Source: an uncultured bacterium | GTDB lineage: Bacteria > Patescibacteriota > Minisyncoccia > Phycocordibacterales > UBA2100 | Assembly (NCBI GenBank): GCA_903881205.1 | Contig: CAIRSC010000021.1 | Location: forward strand, 1 to 21,767 | DNA: 21,767 nucleotides | Reading direction: 5' to 3' | Shown here: piece after piece, positions 7,352 through 12,792 of the stretch | Layout: every line of letters starts with the position of its first letter | How positions within the stretch are numbered: the first letter of the stretch is position 1 | Made by a program: the position numbers and the translations under genes | The notes under the pieces: model-generated | The model's input: only the letters and a program-made list of their open reading frames with translations | Databases searched by the model: none | What the model was told of the DNA's origin: nothing

Positions 7352-7383
7352 TGAGTACCCTTCTGTCTGTATGAACTACATAT

Positions 7384-7412
7384 ATTATACATCGTTTGAG
7401 AATATACGTCAA
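7384..7412 (-). promoter_or_regulatory. Sigma70-type promoter of 6467-7351 gene
   Basis: TTGACG (7407-7412), 17 bp, TATAAT (7384-7389) on the minus strand; start at about 7377, leaving a leader before ATG 7351. Confidence 0.75.
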
Positions 7413-7438
7413 TCTCTATGAAAAGCTTCAGTTGAGCC

Positions 7439-7513
7439 CTATTTCCCCTTGTTCGGGTCGAACCACGCCACCTCTTTGTTGTTGTCGGCGTCGAGGACAA
7501 ACGCCACGTGCAT
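7439..7513 (-). CDS. 24-codon ORF, small protein or 3' gene remnant
   Basis: The minus strand encodes a 24-residue peptide beginning MHVAFVLDADNNKEVAWFDP with a protein-like composition and GC-rich third positions. A GGGGG run directly precedes the ATG. The frame is the same as that of the gene at 7541: past its TAG it continues as VPGRFFIWG into this ORF. It could be a small gene, the surviving C-terminus of a larger gene cut off when the 7541 gene and its terminator arrived, or a readthrough extension. I cannot decide from the sequence. Confidence 0.3.
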   Translation of the reverse strand: MHVAFVLDADNNKEVAWFDPNKGK

Positions 7514-7530
7514 CCCCCAAATAAAGAAGC

Positions 7531-7557
7531 GCCCGGGCACCTACGTGGTGTCCGGGC
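7531..7557 (-). terminator. Stop-codon-overlapping terminator of 7541-7957 gene
   Basis: The same 27-base hairpin as at 5891-5917, one A-C mismatch in the 11 bp stem, followed by GCTTCTTTATTT. It contains the codons for C-P-D-T-T and the TAG stop. Confidence 0.75.
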
Positions 7558-7957
7558 AAAGCATCTGCATCTGCAGAGTGGCGGTGGTGAATGCTATACG
7601 CGCATCCGACAGGAGTTTACGCTCCGTAGGACTCAGTTGTGCTTCGCGAAGACTCGGGCAATACCTGAGATAACTTGCCACGTCGATCGAAAGCAGCACC
7701 GTAAGCTCACGAGCTCGCACACGGTTCGGCCTGGCCTCGAGATACTCGATCGCGACAGCCAGCGTGCTCGCGTAGTACGACGACGCAATGGGCCCGGCCT
7801 CCCGCATCCCTGCACCAAGCTCTATCAGCGTACCCATGACGACGTGCCAGGTATCTTTGCGCCACTGCCTGCCGACGCGGACCTGGGCGCGTATGTCACG
7901 TACGAGATACTGTGCGAGCCCTTGTTTATAGCTCTCTTCGTCATCAACGTATGTCAT
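7541..7957 (-). CDS. Unknown ~140-residue protein, paralogue of 5901-6329
   Basis: This 138-residue protein is of unknown function. It shares with the 5901-6329 product a basic Arg-rich N-terminal third (RDIRAQVRVGRQWRK), the W...L-x-EL-x-x-GM-x-x-AGP block, the AIEYLEARPN motif, a T-x-x-E-x-x-LL stretch and C-terminal LCPDTT. It is predicted soluble and helical. The start ATG 7957 is preceded by GGGGG five bases away, a G-run Shine-Dalgarno reminiscent of the G11 of its paralogue. The stop codon lies inside the terminator hairpin at 7531-7557. The two paralogues flank an unrelated unknown gene, suggesting duplication within a small functional cluster. Confidence 0.72.
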   Translation of the reverse strand: MTYVDDEESYKQGLAQYLVRDIRAQVRVGRQWRKDTWHVVMGTLIELGAGMREAGPIASSYYASTLAVAIEYLEARPNRVRARELTVLLSIDVASYLRYCPSLREAQLSPTERKLLSDARIAFTTATLQMQMLCPDTT

Positions 7958-8043
7958 GAGACCCCCTTGCTAACCTGGCACCAAGGTACTCTACTCATCC
8001 CCTTTTGCAATGCACTCCAAAGGACCCCGTGGAGCAGGCCAAC

Positions 8044-8074
8044 TATTCGCCTATTCGCGCGAATTTGAGAATAG
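8044..8074. repeat. ATTCGCGCGAAT palindromic repeat, copy 1
   Basis: Contains the perfect 12 bp palindrome ATTCGCGCGAAT in a wider block TATTCGCCTATTCGCG / CGAATTTGAGAATAG. Matches copy 2 (8493-8520) at 27 of 28 positions. Lies between the ArsR gene and the small-protein gene start. Confidence 0.7.
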
Positions 8075-8096
8075 AGATACGAAGTACTCTTGCGGT

Positions 8097-8115
8097 GAAT
8101 TAGAGAATAGAAATA
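8097..8115. repeat. Half copy of the ATTCGCGCGAAT repeat
   Basis: GAATTAGAGAATAGAAATA matches the 3' half of copy 1 at 17 of 19 positions, 36 bases downstream. It supplies the last codons (ISIL) and stop of the ArsR-type gene. Confidence 0.55.
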
Positions 8116-8381
8116 ACGGTGCGAGCGGACACGGGAAGACCGGTCGCATTTTTATAAAACATCTGCAGGCTCCGCTGTTCGCGCTCAACAATTCCGGCTG
8201 CGCTCAAGATCGCGAGATGCTTCGAGGTCGCCTTGAACGATAATTTAATGGCATCCGCGATATCGCCGACGGTCGCCTCTTTATTCTTCTTGAGGTGCCG
8301 GACGATCCCCAGCCTGCGTCTATTGGCGAACGCCTTGATGATCCGCTCAAGACCGCTCAGATCCCGATCCGCGCCCGTCAT
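8100..8381 (-). CDS. ArsR-type winged-helix transcriptional regulator
   Basis: This 93-residue protein has the ArsR/HTH_5 fold: N-terminal helix, IIKAFANRRRLGIVRHL (about 13-29), the helix-turn-helix core GDIADAIKLSFKATSKHLAIL (39-59) with the hallmark S-x-x-S/T-K-H-L, then the wing (GIVEREQRSLQMFYK). It binds operator DNA as a dimer in the family. The metal-binding ELCVCDL motif of metal-sensing ArsR proteins is absent, so the inducer is unknown and it may be non-metal-sensing. The target could be itself or the small membrane protein gene upstream. The last codons derive from a repeat half-copy. ATG 8379-8381 has TAGAAT eight bases upstream and no clear Shine-Dalgarno. Confidence 0.88.
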   Translation of the reverse strand: MTGADRDLSGLERIIKAFANRRRLGIVRHLKKNKEATVGDIADAIKLSFKATSKHLAILSAAGIVEREQRSLQMFYKNATGLPVSARTVISIL

Positions 8382-8389
8382 ATTCCTTC

Positions 8390-8395
8390 ATTCTA
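8390..8395 (-). promoter_or_regulatory. -10 box of ArsR-type gene
   Basis: TAGAAT, eight bases before ATG 8381; near-leaderless. Confidence 0.45.
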
Positions 8396-8492
8396 CTATT
8401 TGTACGAATGAGAGAAGGGAGGGGTGTGGAAATGGTGATGGAGACGATTATCCGATTGCCCAAACGTAGTGCAGGCACAACACCCTCGAGGT

Positions 8493-8520
8493 TATTCGCC
8501 TATTCGCGCGAATTAGAGAA
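8493..8520. repeat. ATTCGCGCGAAT palindromic repeat, copy 2
   Basis: 27 of 28 identical to copy 1. Located about 30 bases past the stop of the small membrane protein gene (8550), so it is again at a minus-strand 3' end. No gene is seen in 8396-8549. Confidence 0.7.
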
Positions 8521-8549
8521 AAGAGAGCGGGAGTGGGGAGAAAATGGGG

Positions 8550-8762
8550 TTAGTGGATGATGCCGGTGATGAGGAGGAGCCCGATGAGTGAGAGGAATAC
8601 GCCGAAGCCGCGGTTGACCGTGTAGGTGCGCTGGCTCGGGATGAGTTGAGATCCCATGATAGTGCGCTGGGTCCACACCTGGAAGCGGACCATGAGATCG
8701 GGCCGGATGGCGGTGGTACCGCCGAGTACAAGGAGAAACAATCCAACGATCGATGTAACCAT
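8550..8762 (-). CDS. Small two-helix membrane protein
   Basis: This 70-residue protein has two membrane helices (about 3-20 and 50-68) separated by an amphipathic loop with RPDLMVRFQVWTQRTIMG. The layout resembles small uncharacterised inner-membrane families such as DUF6199-like proteins, but that match is tentative. The frame is open further upstream, but ATG 8762 starts right before helix 1 and has TAGAAT exactly six bases upstream, which supports it. There is no Shine-Dalgarno. It lies upstream of the ArsR-type gene, separated by a repeat, and could be its target (inference). Confidence 0.65.
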   Translation of the reverse strand: MVTSIVGLFLLVLGGTTAIRPDLMVRFQVWTQRTIMGSQLIPSQRTYTVNRGFGVFLSLIGLLLITGIIH

Positions 8763-8768
8763 TCCCCC

Positions 8769-8774
8769 ATTCTA
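8769..8774 (-). promoter_or_regulatory. -10 box, leaderless start of small membrane protein gene
   Basis: TAGAAT, six bases before ATG 8762. Confidence 0.5.
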
Positions 8775-8821
8775 CACCCGACCGCTCGACCCAAAAACAC
8801 GACCTATAGTGGCGTCATAAA

Positions 8822-8838
8822 GGCGCCATATTGGCGCC
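8822..8838 (-). terminator. Hairpin after restriction-modification operon
   Basis: GGCGCCA / TGGCGCC stem of 7 bp with a three-base loop, followed on the minus strand by TTTAT. It lies about 150 bases past the nuclease stop, at the point where base composition returns to the window's usual GC-rich state. The U-tract is short. Confidence 0.5.
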
Positions 8839-8986
8839 GCAATCTTTTCGATCAAGACGCTAAAATCTTCAGAAGCTGTTGCGGACTCGTCATTAAGACG
8901 CTTGATGTACTTCCGCCTATGGTGGAGATTTACAATGAAACTTTATTACGAAACAATTCCGCGAACAAAGCAATTATCTGCACTCT

Positions 8987-10156
8987 TTATCGGTTGCCTT
9001 TGGCTCGATTATGTGTTTTACAGAGCATCTGGCAATTTTTGACATCTGTTGCGCCTCCCCTGCTCCAAGCAGCTACATGGTCAGCGTCCATTTCGGAAAG
9101 CTGCCAACGCTTGCCCCTATTAGCGTCGTGACCTAATGCACACAGTGGACAGTTTGATTCACCTTTGGTGGTTGCCTTGGTGGTTTGCGCCAGGAACATT
9201 AACCTCTTGGTAGCTTCATCAAACACTCGGACTTCTAGCAATTTTGTATCGGTGGATCCACCCAGAACATATTCATAGATGCCTTTGCGGTTTTTAACAT
9301 ATGGGTCCCCATAAAGTTTTTGCACCGCCGCCGAGATTTTTTTTGGATCGTACGATTCCTTATGGTACGTCTCATATAACCGACCCCACTCGAGGCCCTG
9401 CATCTCACTTTCAACTTCGGGAAAAACACTAGAGGCCCAATCGATTACGCTGTTGAAATATTTTTTTACCTCAGAGATATTTTTATCGTTTCGATGACGA
9501 CTCATGTAATCATCAATATTTCCCTTACTTACCCAATCTAAGGCCGCCTCAAAAAATGCCTGTCGATTTGCACTGCCCTTTATGTACGCACTCCATTTCT
9601 GAATATTGGCATTCTGGCTGTTGCTGAATTCTTCTTTCCCCAGCGTGACAAATGGTCCAGAATAGATCGCATTCAACAATTCTTGAGGGACGAGCGGAAC
9701 CCCCGCGATATTTATAGTTTTAAACCACTCTTTTATCTGGCTTTCAGTACCTTCGCACTCATAAATAAGTAGTTTGGTTTCCAAAATTTTGTCTTTCTTG
9801 TCTTTTGCTATGCCGCTGAAATATTGTTCCATCCCGTTTTCATCTACGATAGCAAATTTGTCGGTTATGAAACGTCCAATACTCGTGATGCGCTGTTGCC
9901 CATCCAATACCTCCAAATTATCATTAGAAATCTTATTGAAATAAATCAGACCGATTGGGTAACTCTTTAGAATAGATTCGATAACAGCAACCTCTCTTTT
10001 TCCACCATCTAAAGCATAGATATAGTTACGTTGATACTCAGGTTGAATAGTAAGTTTACCCGAGAGACCAAATAATCCCTTACCTTCTAACTCGTTGTAG
10101 ACGAACCCTTCGCAAATATTTTTGACGGAAATGGCAGTTTTTAAATTTGTCTTCAT
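8987..10156 (-). CDS. DUF262 (GmrSD-like) HNH restriction nuclease
   Basis: This 389-residue protein has an N-terminal DUF262/ParB-like NTPase-type domain (about 25-180) with PEYQRNY (39-45) and the signature DGQQR (85-89). The C-terminal HNH nuclease (336-389) has CPLC (C336, C339), DADH with H360, N374, a second zinc pair C375/C379 and H382-N383. DUF262 proteins such as GmrSD and SspE are NTP-dependent restriction effectors; here the usual DUF1524 nuclease is replaced by a compact zinc HNH. It overlaps the upstream EcoRI-family methyltransferase by four bases (ATGA), indicating one operon and coupled translation. That pairing suggests a restriction-modification system rather than a modification-dependent type IV enzyme. 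The gene is clearly AT-rich compared with its neighbours, consistent with transfer. Confidence 0.85.
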   Translation of the reverse strand: MKTNLKTAISVKNICEGFVYNELEGKGLFGLSGKLTIQPEYQRNYIYALDGGKREVAVIESILKSYPIGLIYFNKISNDNLEVLDGQQRITSIGRFITDKFAIVDENGMEQYFSGIAKDKKDKILETKLLIYECEGTESQIKEWFKTINIAGVPLVPQELLNAIYSGPFVTLGKEEFSNSQNANIQKWSAYIKGSANRQAFFEAALDWVSKGNIDDYMSRHRNDKNISEVKKYFNSVIDWASSVFPEVESEMQGLEWGRLYETYHKESYDPKKISAAVQKLYGDPYVKNRKGIYEYVLGGSTDTKLLEVRVFDEATKRLMFLAQTTKATTKGESNCPLCALGHDANRGKRWQLSEMDADHVAAWSRGGATDVKNCQMLCKTHNRAKGNR

Positions 10157-11364
10157 ATTTTTTTCTTATGCTTGATAAATATTCTTTGATACGCCGACTG
10201 AATTATCCTACCGTCTTTATTTTGAAAGTAATTCTTTTTTCCATCATTTCCAACTAAATTTGCATTTTCGTTTGTTTTTCCGCCAGTCGATCCCGTTTTC
10301 GTGCCGTTTTGTCTTACCTCCCAATAATCATCATATTTTTTTGTATCCGGCACTTCGTCATGGCACCCTCTTTGCGTAGCTCCTAAAATTTGGAACTGAT
10401 CGGGATTATATTTATCTAGAAAAGTGATCGGAACACCCATCACACCCACATAGTCACTCGGTATGGAATCAGTGAAGGGCACTTCTATCGCGTCATAATT
10501 ATCATATTTGTCATAAGCTTTTTTTCCTTTAATCTCCTTGTGTTTACTGTATTTAAGATTTTCTTTCATCGTCATAAGCGGTAAAGGTTGATGACGGCGT
10601 CCGTGGTCCAGATTTGTGAACCAGACGGACGAAACATTTTTCATATTGAAACCATCTATCACCTTATCAACGTCGGTACCATCCATTGTTACGAACCATA
10701 ATCCCCCCGACCATTCCGTTTTTCCCGACCACATTTTATTTTCTTTAATCAGTGGGAAAATCTCCTTATAGGTTACGGAATTTTTGTTACCTATGATTAC
10801 GAATTTCTTTTTGAAATCAAAAAGTTGTTTAACGTATTCCTTAAAAAGACTGAATGGAGGATTTGTTACCACAATATCGGATTGTTTAAGGAGATCAACA
10901 CATTCGTCACTACGAAAATCGCCATCACCTTCCAGTGGAGTCCATTCGTTGTGTCTGTTTGCCTTTAACTGTTTTGCGACATCTTTCAGGTTAAATTCAC
11001 CGTCGCCGTCTATATCACGTACGTCGTTAATAATAAATTTATTCGCGTTCAATTTAGGGCGTCCTTTTGATTTTTTAAGAGTCTTATCATCCCCGAACAG
11101 CCCGAGCTGTGTATTGGCTATGGGTGAGGGCTTATAGCTCGTGGTGATAAGTTGCCTCAGTCCAAGCCTATTGAAATTGAGTACAAAATAACGGAAGAAA
11201 TTGCTCTCGAACGGATCATCGCAATTGCAGTACACTACCTTACCCCTGAATACATCAGGATTGTATTCAAAATAGGCCTCAACTTCATACTGAATATCGC
11301 TATATCGAGTATAAAATTCGTCGTTCTTCGCTTTTTTTGCACTGCTCAAATTGCCATGGGCCAT
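10153..11364 (-). CDS. EcoRI-family adenine-specific DNA methyltransferase
   Basis: This 403-residue protein fits the EcoRI_methylase family (M.EcoRI-like N6-adenine methyltransferases). Seen are the conserved N-terminal AKNDEFYTR-x(3)-DI, the SAM-site-like region VVYCNCDDPFESNF (43-56), and the catalytic motif IV NPPF (168-171) in VVTNPPFSLF. A basic segment (KTLKKSKGRPK, 94-104) and the C-terminal domain may contribute to target recognition. It should methylate adenine to protect host DNA from the coupled DUF262-HNH nuclease. The target sequence cannot be deduced; GAATTC would only be a guess from the family name. ATG 11364 has GGAG about ten bases upstream, lying inside a 16-codon leader ORF. 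AT-rich composition marks the operon as acquired. Confidence 0.88.
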   Translation of the reverse strand: MAHGNLSSAKKAKNDEFYTRYSDIQYEVEAYFEYNPDVFRGKVVYCNCDDPFESNFFRYFVLNFNRLGLRQLITTSYKPSPIANTQLGLFGDDKTLKKSKGRPKLNANKFIINDVRDIDGDGEFNLKDVAKQLKANRHNEWTPLEGDGDFRSDECVDLLKQSDIVVTNPPFSLFKEYVKQLFDFKKKFVIIGNKNSVTYKEIFPLIKENKMWSGKTEWSGGLWFVTMDGTDVDKVIDGFNMKNVSSVWFTNLDHGRRHQPLPLMTMKENLKYSKHKEIKGKKAYDKYDNYDAIEVPFTDSIPSDYVGVMGVPITFLDKYNPDQFQILGATQRGCHDEVPDTKKYDDYWEVRQNGTKTGSTGGKTNENANLVGNDGKKNYFQNKDGRIIQSAYQRIFIKHKKKI

Positions 11365-11369
11365 ATTTT

Positions 11370-11420
11370 TTATTTCTCCAATCGTTCAATCCGCACAAAA
11401 AATTTCCTCCTGAGACTCAC
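11370..11420 (-). CDS. Possible 16-codon leader ORF before methyltransferase
   Basis: A GTG at 11420 lies exactly six bases after the GATGAT -10 of promoter copy P1 and opens a 16-codon ORF (VSLRRKFFVRIERLEK). It ends in TAA five bases before the methyltransferase ATG, and its 3' codons contain that gene's Shine-Dalgarno. It is in a different frame from the methyltransferase. If translated, it would couple to the operon; it may simply be an untranslated leader. Confidence 0.35.
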   Translation of the reverse strand: MSLRRKFFVRIERLEK

Positions 11421-11426
11421 CGTCAA

Positions 11427-11454
11427 ATCATCCCACGGATCTTCATTTTGGGGA
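11427..11454 (-). promoter_or_regulatory. Promoter cassette copy P1 (restriction-modification operon)
   Basis: CAAAATGAAGATCCGTGGG followed by the -10 GATGAT (11427-11432); the -35 position (11449-11454) reads TCCCCA. It shares the spacer core and the TTTG after the -10 with P2-P5. Confidence 0.6.
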
Positions 11455-11507
11455 AACGGGTTATTTCTGGCCCAGGGTCCACTTCCTGCGCCACCCCCTC
11501 TCCCCAT

Positions 11508-11539
11508 CTATTGCAGTATTTTGCAAAATACTAGAATAG
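11508..11539. repeat. Near-perfect 32 bp palindrome
   Basis: The central 18 bp (11515-11532, AGTATTTTGCAAAATACT) is a perfect palindrome, extended by CTATT / AATAG arms with two mismatched pairs. It lies between the MazG-type gene's stop and promoter P1. It could be an operator, an integration remnant or a 3' structure. Together with a nearby weak AGATTC / GAATCT hairpin it is all I see in 11455-11584. Confidence 0.6.
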
Positions 11540-11584
11540 ATTCCGCACTGCGAATCTCGCCAATGGGAATCGACTGAAAACGCT

Positions 11585-11947
11585 CTATAGATCGGTGTAT
11601 TTGGTGTTGCGGCCTTTGGCCTTTTCCACCGGATACTTCCCCTCATTCTGCTTCATCTTCTCCACGAAAACCTCCGGCAGATCGATCTGCATCTCTTCCG
11701 CCATCAGCAGCACCCAGTAGAGGACGTCGGAGAGTTCCTCGCCGATCTCTCCGCGCTTGAGGGCCACATGCGCCTCGAGATCCTTCTCGGTCTTCCACTG
11801 AAAATGCTCGAGCACCTCGGCCGCTTCCAGCACGAGCGAGAGCGCCATATCCTTGGCATTGTGAAACTGCTTCCAGTCGCGGGCATCGCGGAATTTCACC
11901 ACCATCTGCTGGAGCTCGGTAATGGTCTGTGGGGCCTTGTCGGTCAT
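11585..11947 (-). CDS. MazG-like nucleotide pyrophosphohydrolase (dCTPase type)
   Basis: This 120-residue all-helical protein matches the single-domain MazG-like/RS21-C6 (dCTPP1-type) pyrophosphohydrolases, which hydrolyse (d)NTPs to the monophosphate and PPi and clean up non-canonical nucleotides. Metal-binding motifs are EAAEVLEHFQW (about 41-51, E-x-x-E) and EIGEELSDVLYW (about 67-78, E-x-x-x-D). FRDARDWKQFHN near 19-30 is also typical. Length fits a compact family member. Start ATG 11947 is set by promoter copy P2, whose GATATT ends six bases upstream; there is no Shine-Dalgarno. A role in nucleotide hygiene near the restriction-modification operon is possible but not required by the sequence. 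Confidence 0.92.
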   Translation of the reverse strand: MTDKAPQTITELQQMVVKFRDARDWKQFHNAKDMALSLVLEAAEVLEHFQWKTEKDLEAHVALKRGEIGEELSDVLYWVLLMAEEMQIDLPEVFVEKMKQNEGKYPVEKAKGRNTKYTDL

Positions 11948-11953
11948 GCATCA

Positions 11954-11981
11954 AATATCCCACGAATCTTCATTTTGCCTA
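11954..11981 (-). promoter_or_regulatory. Promoter cassette copy P2 (MazG-type gene, leaderless)
   Basis: TAGGCA (11976-11981), 16 bp AAATGAAGATTCGTGG, GATATT (11954-11959), six bases, ATG. Confidence 0.65.
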
Positions 11982-12029
11982 GTCTGCGCAGGCAGGGGAG
12001 CTAAATACCCTATAGAAATTTTCAAAAAA

Positions 12030-12049
12030 CGTAATATACCGTTATTACG
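12030..12049. other. Small hairpin CGTAATA / TATTACG
   Basis: A 7 bp stem with six-base loop in the 258-base gap between the MazG-type and NYN genes. No role is evident. The rest of the gap up to 12119 appears empty. Confidence 0.35.
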
Positions 12050-12119
12050 GCCCATATTTATGGTTTTATCGCTCTACTGCATGACCCGAAGATGGCTGTC
12101 CCCAGCATCTTGGCTTCAT

Positions 12120-12148
12120 TTGATTTTCAGGCGGTTGTGAGCTATAAT
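12120..12148 (+). promoter_or_regulatory. Sigma70-type promoter of small RNA candidate
   Basis: TTGATT (12120-12125), 17 bp, TATAAT (12143-12148) on the + strand, with no coding gene downstream on that strand. Confidence 0.65.
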
Positions 12149-12154
12149 GCGTAG

Positions 12155-12206
12155 GTATTAAGACGAAAGAGGACCCGAACGGCGCTGGTGCCTAAGGGGC
12201 CTTTTT
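12155..12206 (+). ncRNA. Candidate ~52 nt small RNA with own terminator
   Basis: Starts about seven bases after TATAAT and ends at TTTTT. It contains a purine-rich 5' part (GACGAAAGAGG) and a terminal stem-loop: AGGACCC (12170-12176) with GGGGCCT (12196-12202), one mismatch, enclosing a smaller GGC / GCC hairpin. It is convergent with the NYN gene, whose stop lies in the U-tract. It may be an independent sRNA or an antisense-side regulator of the NYN transcript's 3' end. I know no Rfam family that it matches. Confidence 0.5.
12170..12206. terminator. Bidirectional terminator between sRNA and NYN gene
   Basis: The stem 12170-12176 / 12196-12202 is followed by TTTTT on the + strand. On the minus strand it is followed by TCTTTCGTCTT, so it can end both transcripts. 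Confidence 0.6.
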
Positions 12207-12721
12207 CATTTATGGCCGTGTGCAATTTTCTTTCTCACGTCGGTATCCCCCAAATTTGCATAGAATTCGCTCCCGAGTTTTTTGTACAGTGATGATGCAA
12301 ATTCCTGATTCGGGAACAACATCTTCCCGAATTTCCCCTTCTTGATGAGGTAATCGACGAGCTTCTTGTAGTCGCCATCTCCGGAAATGATGAAAGTCTT
12401 TTCGAAGGGTTCGTTCTCTACCATTTTCTTCATTATTCCAAAAATAATGTCGCAATCTACATTGCCCTTTTTCTTCCCCTTCAATGCGGCCGAATGCTCT
12501 CGGAACGAAAGTATGAATCCCGACTTTTGAAGATTATCGTACAGATCCTGCTCTATCTCCGATATGAATCCGAGGAAATAGTATGCTTCCCCCACTTTAT
12601 ATTTATCGCGTAAGTAGATACGCAATCGAGCATGATTCACGCTCCACCCTTTGACCTTGGTGCCCAAGTGCAGATTTTGGCCGTCTATGAACGCAACATT
12701 GGGATATCGCGGATCGATCAT
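12206..12721 (-). CDS. NYN-domain (PIN-like, DUF88/LabA-type) ribonuclease
   Basis: This 171-residue NYN-domain protein carries the acidic metal-binding residues of the PIN-like fold: FIDGQNL (D14), NVDCDIIFGI (two Asp near 90-92) and IISGDGDYKKLVDY (two Asp near 115-117). NYN proteins are metal-dependent endoribonucleases or RNA-processing factors. No second domain is present, so this is a minimal form with a basic Lys-rich end. The frame allows a start six codons earlier, but ATG 12721 lies exactly six bases after GATAAT of promoter copy P3, so I choose it. The stop overlaps the bidirectional terminator shared with the small RNA candidate. Confidence 0.9.
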   Translation of the reverse strand: MIDPRYPNVAFIDGQNLHLGTKVKGWSVNHARLRIYLRDKYKVGEAYYFLGFISEIEQDLYDNLQKSGFILSFREHSAALKGKKKGNVDCDIIFGIMKKMVENEPFEKTFIISGDGDYKKLVDYLIKKGKFGKMLFPNQEFASSLYKKLGSEFYANLGDTDVRKKIAHGHK

Positions 12722-12727
12722 GCGCAA

Positions 12728-12755
12728 ATTATCCCACACGTCTTCATTTTGCCTA
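12728..12755 (-). promoter_or_regulatory. Promoter cassette copy P3 (NYN gene, leaderless)
   Basis: TAGGCA (12750-12755), 16 bp AAATGAAGACGTGTGG, GATAAT (12728-12733), six bases, ATG 12721. It decides the start codon. Confidence 0.65.
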
Positions 12756-12792
12756 GCACGTGGGTCAATGACCGGGGACCGTGCTTGTGTGA

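Noticed and set aside
7514..7543. Programmed TAG readthrough from the 7541 gene into the 24-codon ORF
   Set aside because: The TAG lies in a strong terminator hairpin and the paralogue has no matching extension; kept only as one of several options for the small ORF.
8935..9042. A 35-codon + strand ORF beginning MKLYYETIPRTK with a GGTGGAG ribosome-like site
   Set aside because: Its second half lies antisense inside the nuclease gene and it has no promoter or recognisable homology. It might be a 5' remnant of a gene cut by the island, but the evidence is too thin.
12734..12792. Possible terminator hairpin GCACGGTC / GACCCACGTGC after the membrane-anchored unknown gene
   Set aside because: The stem needs a three-base bulge and has no U-tract, so I could not support it.
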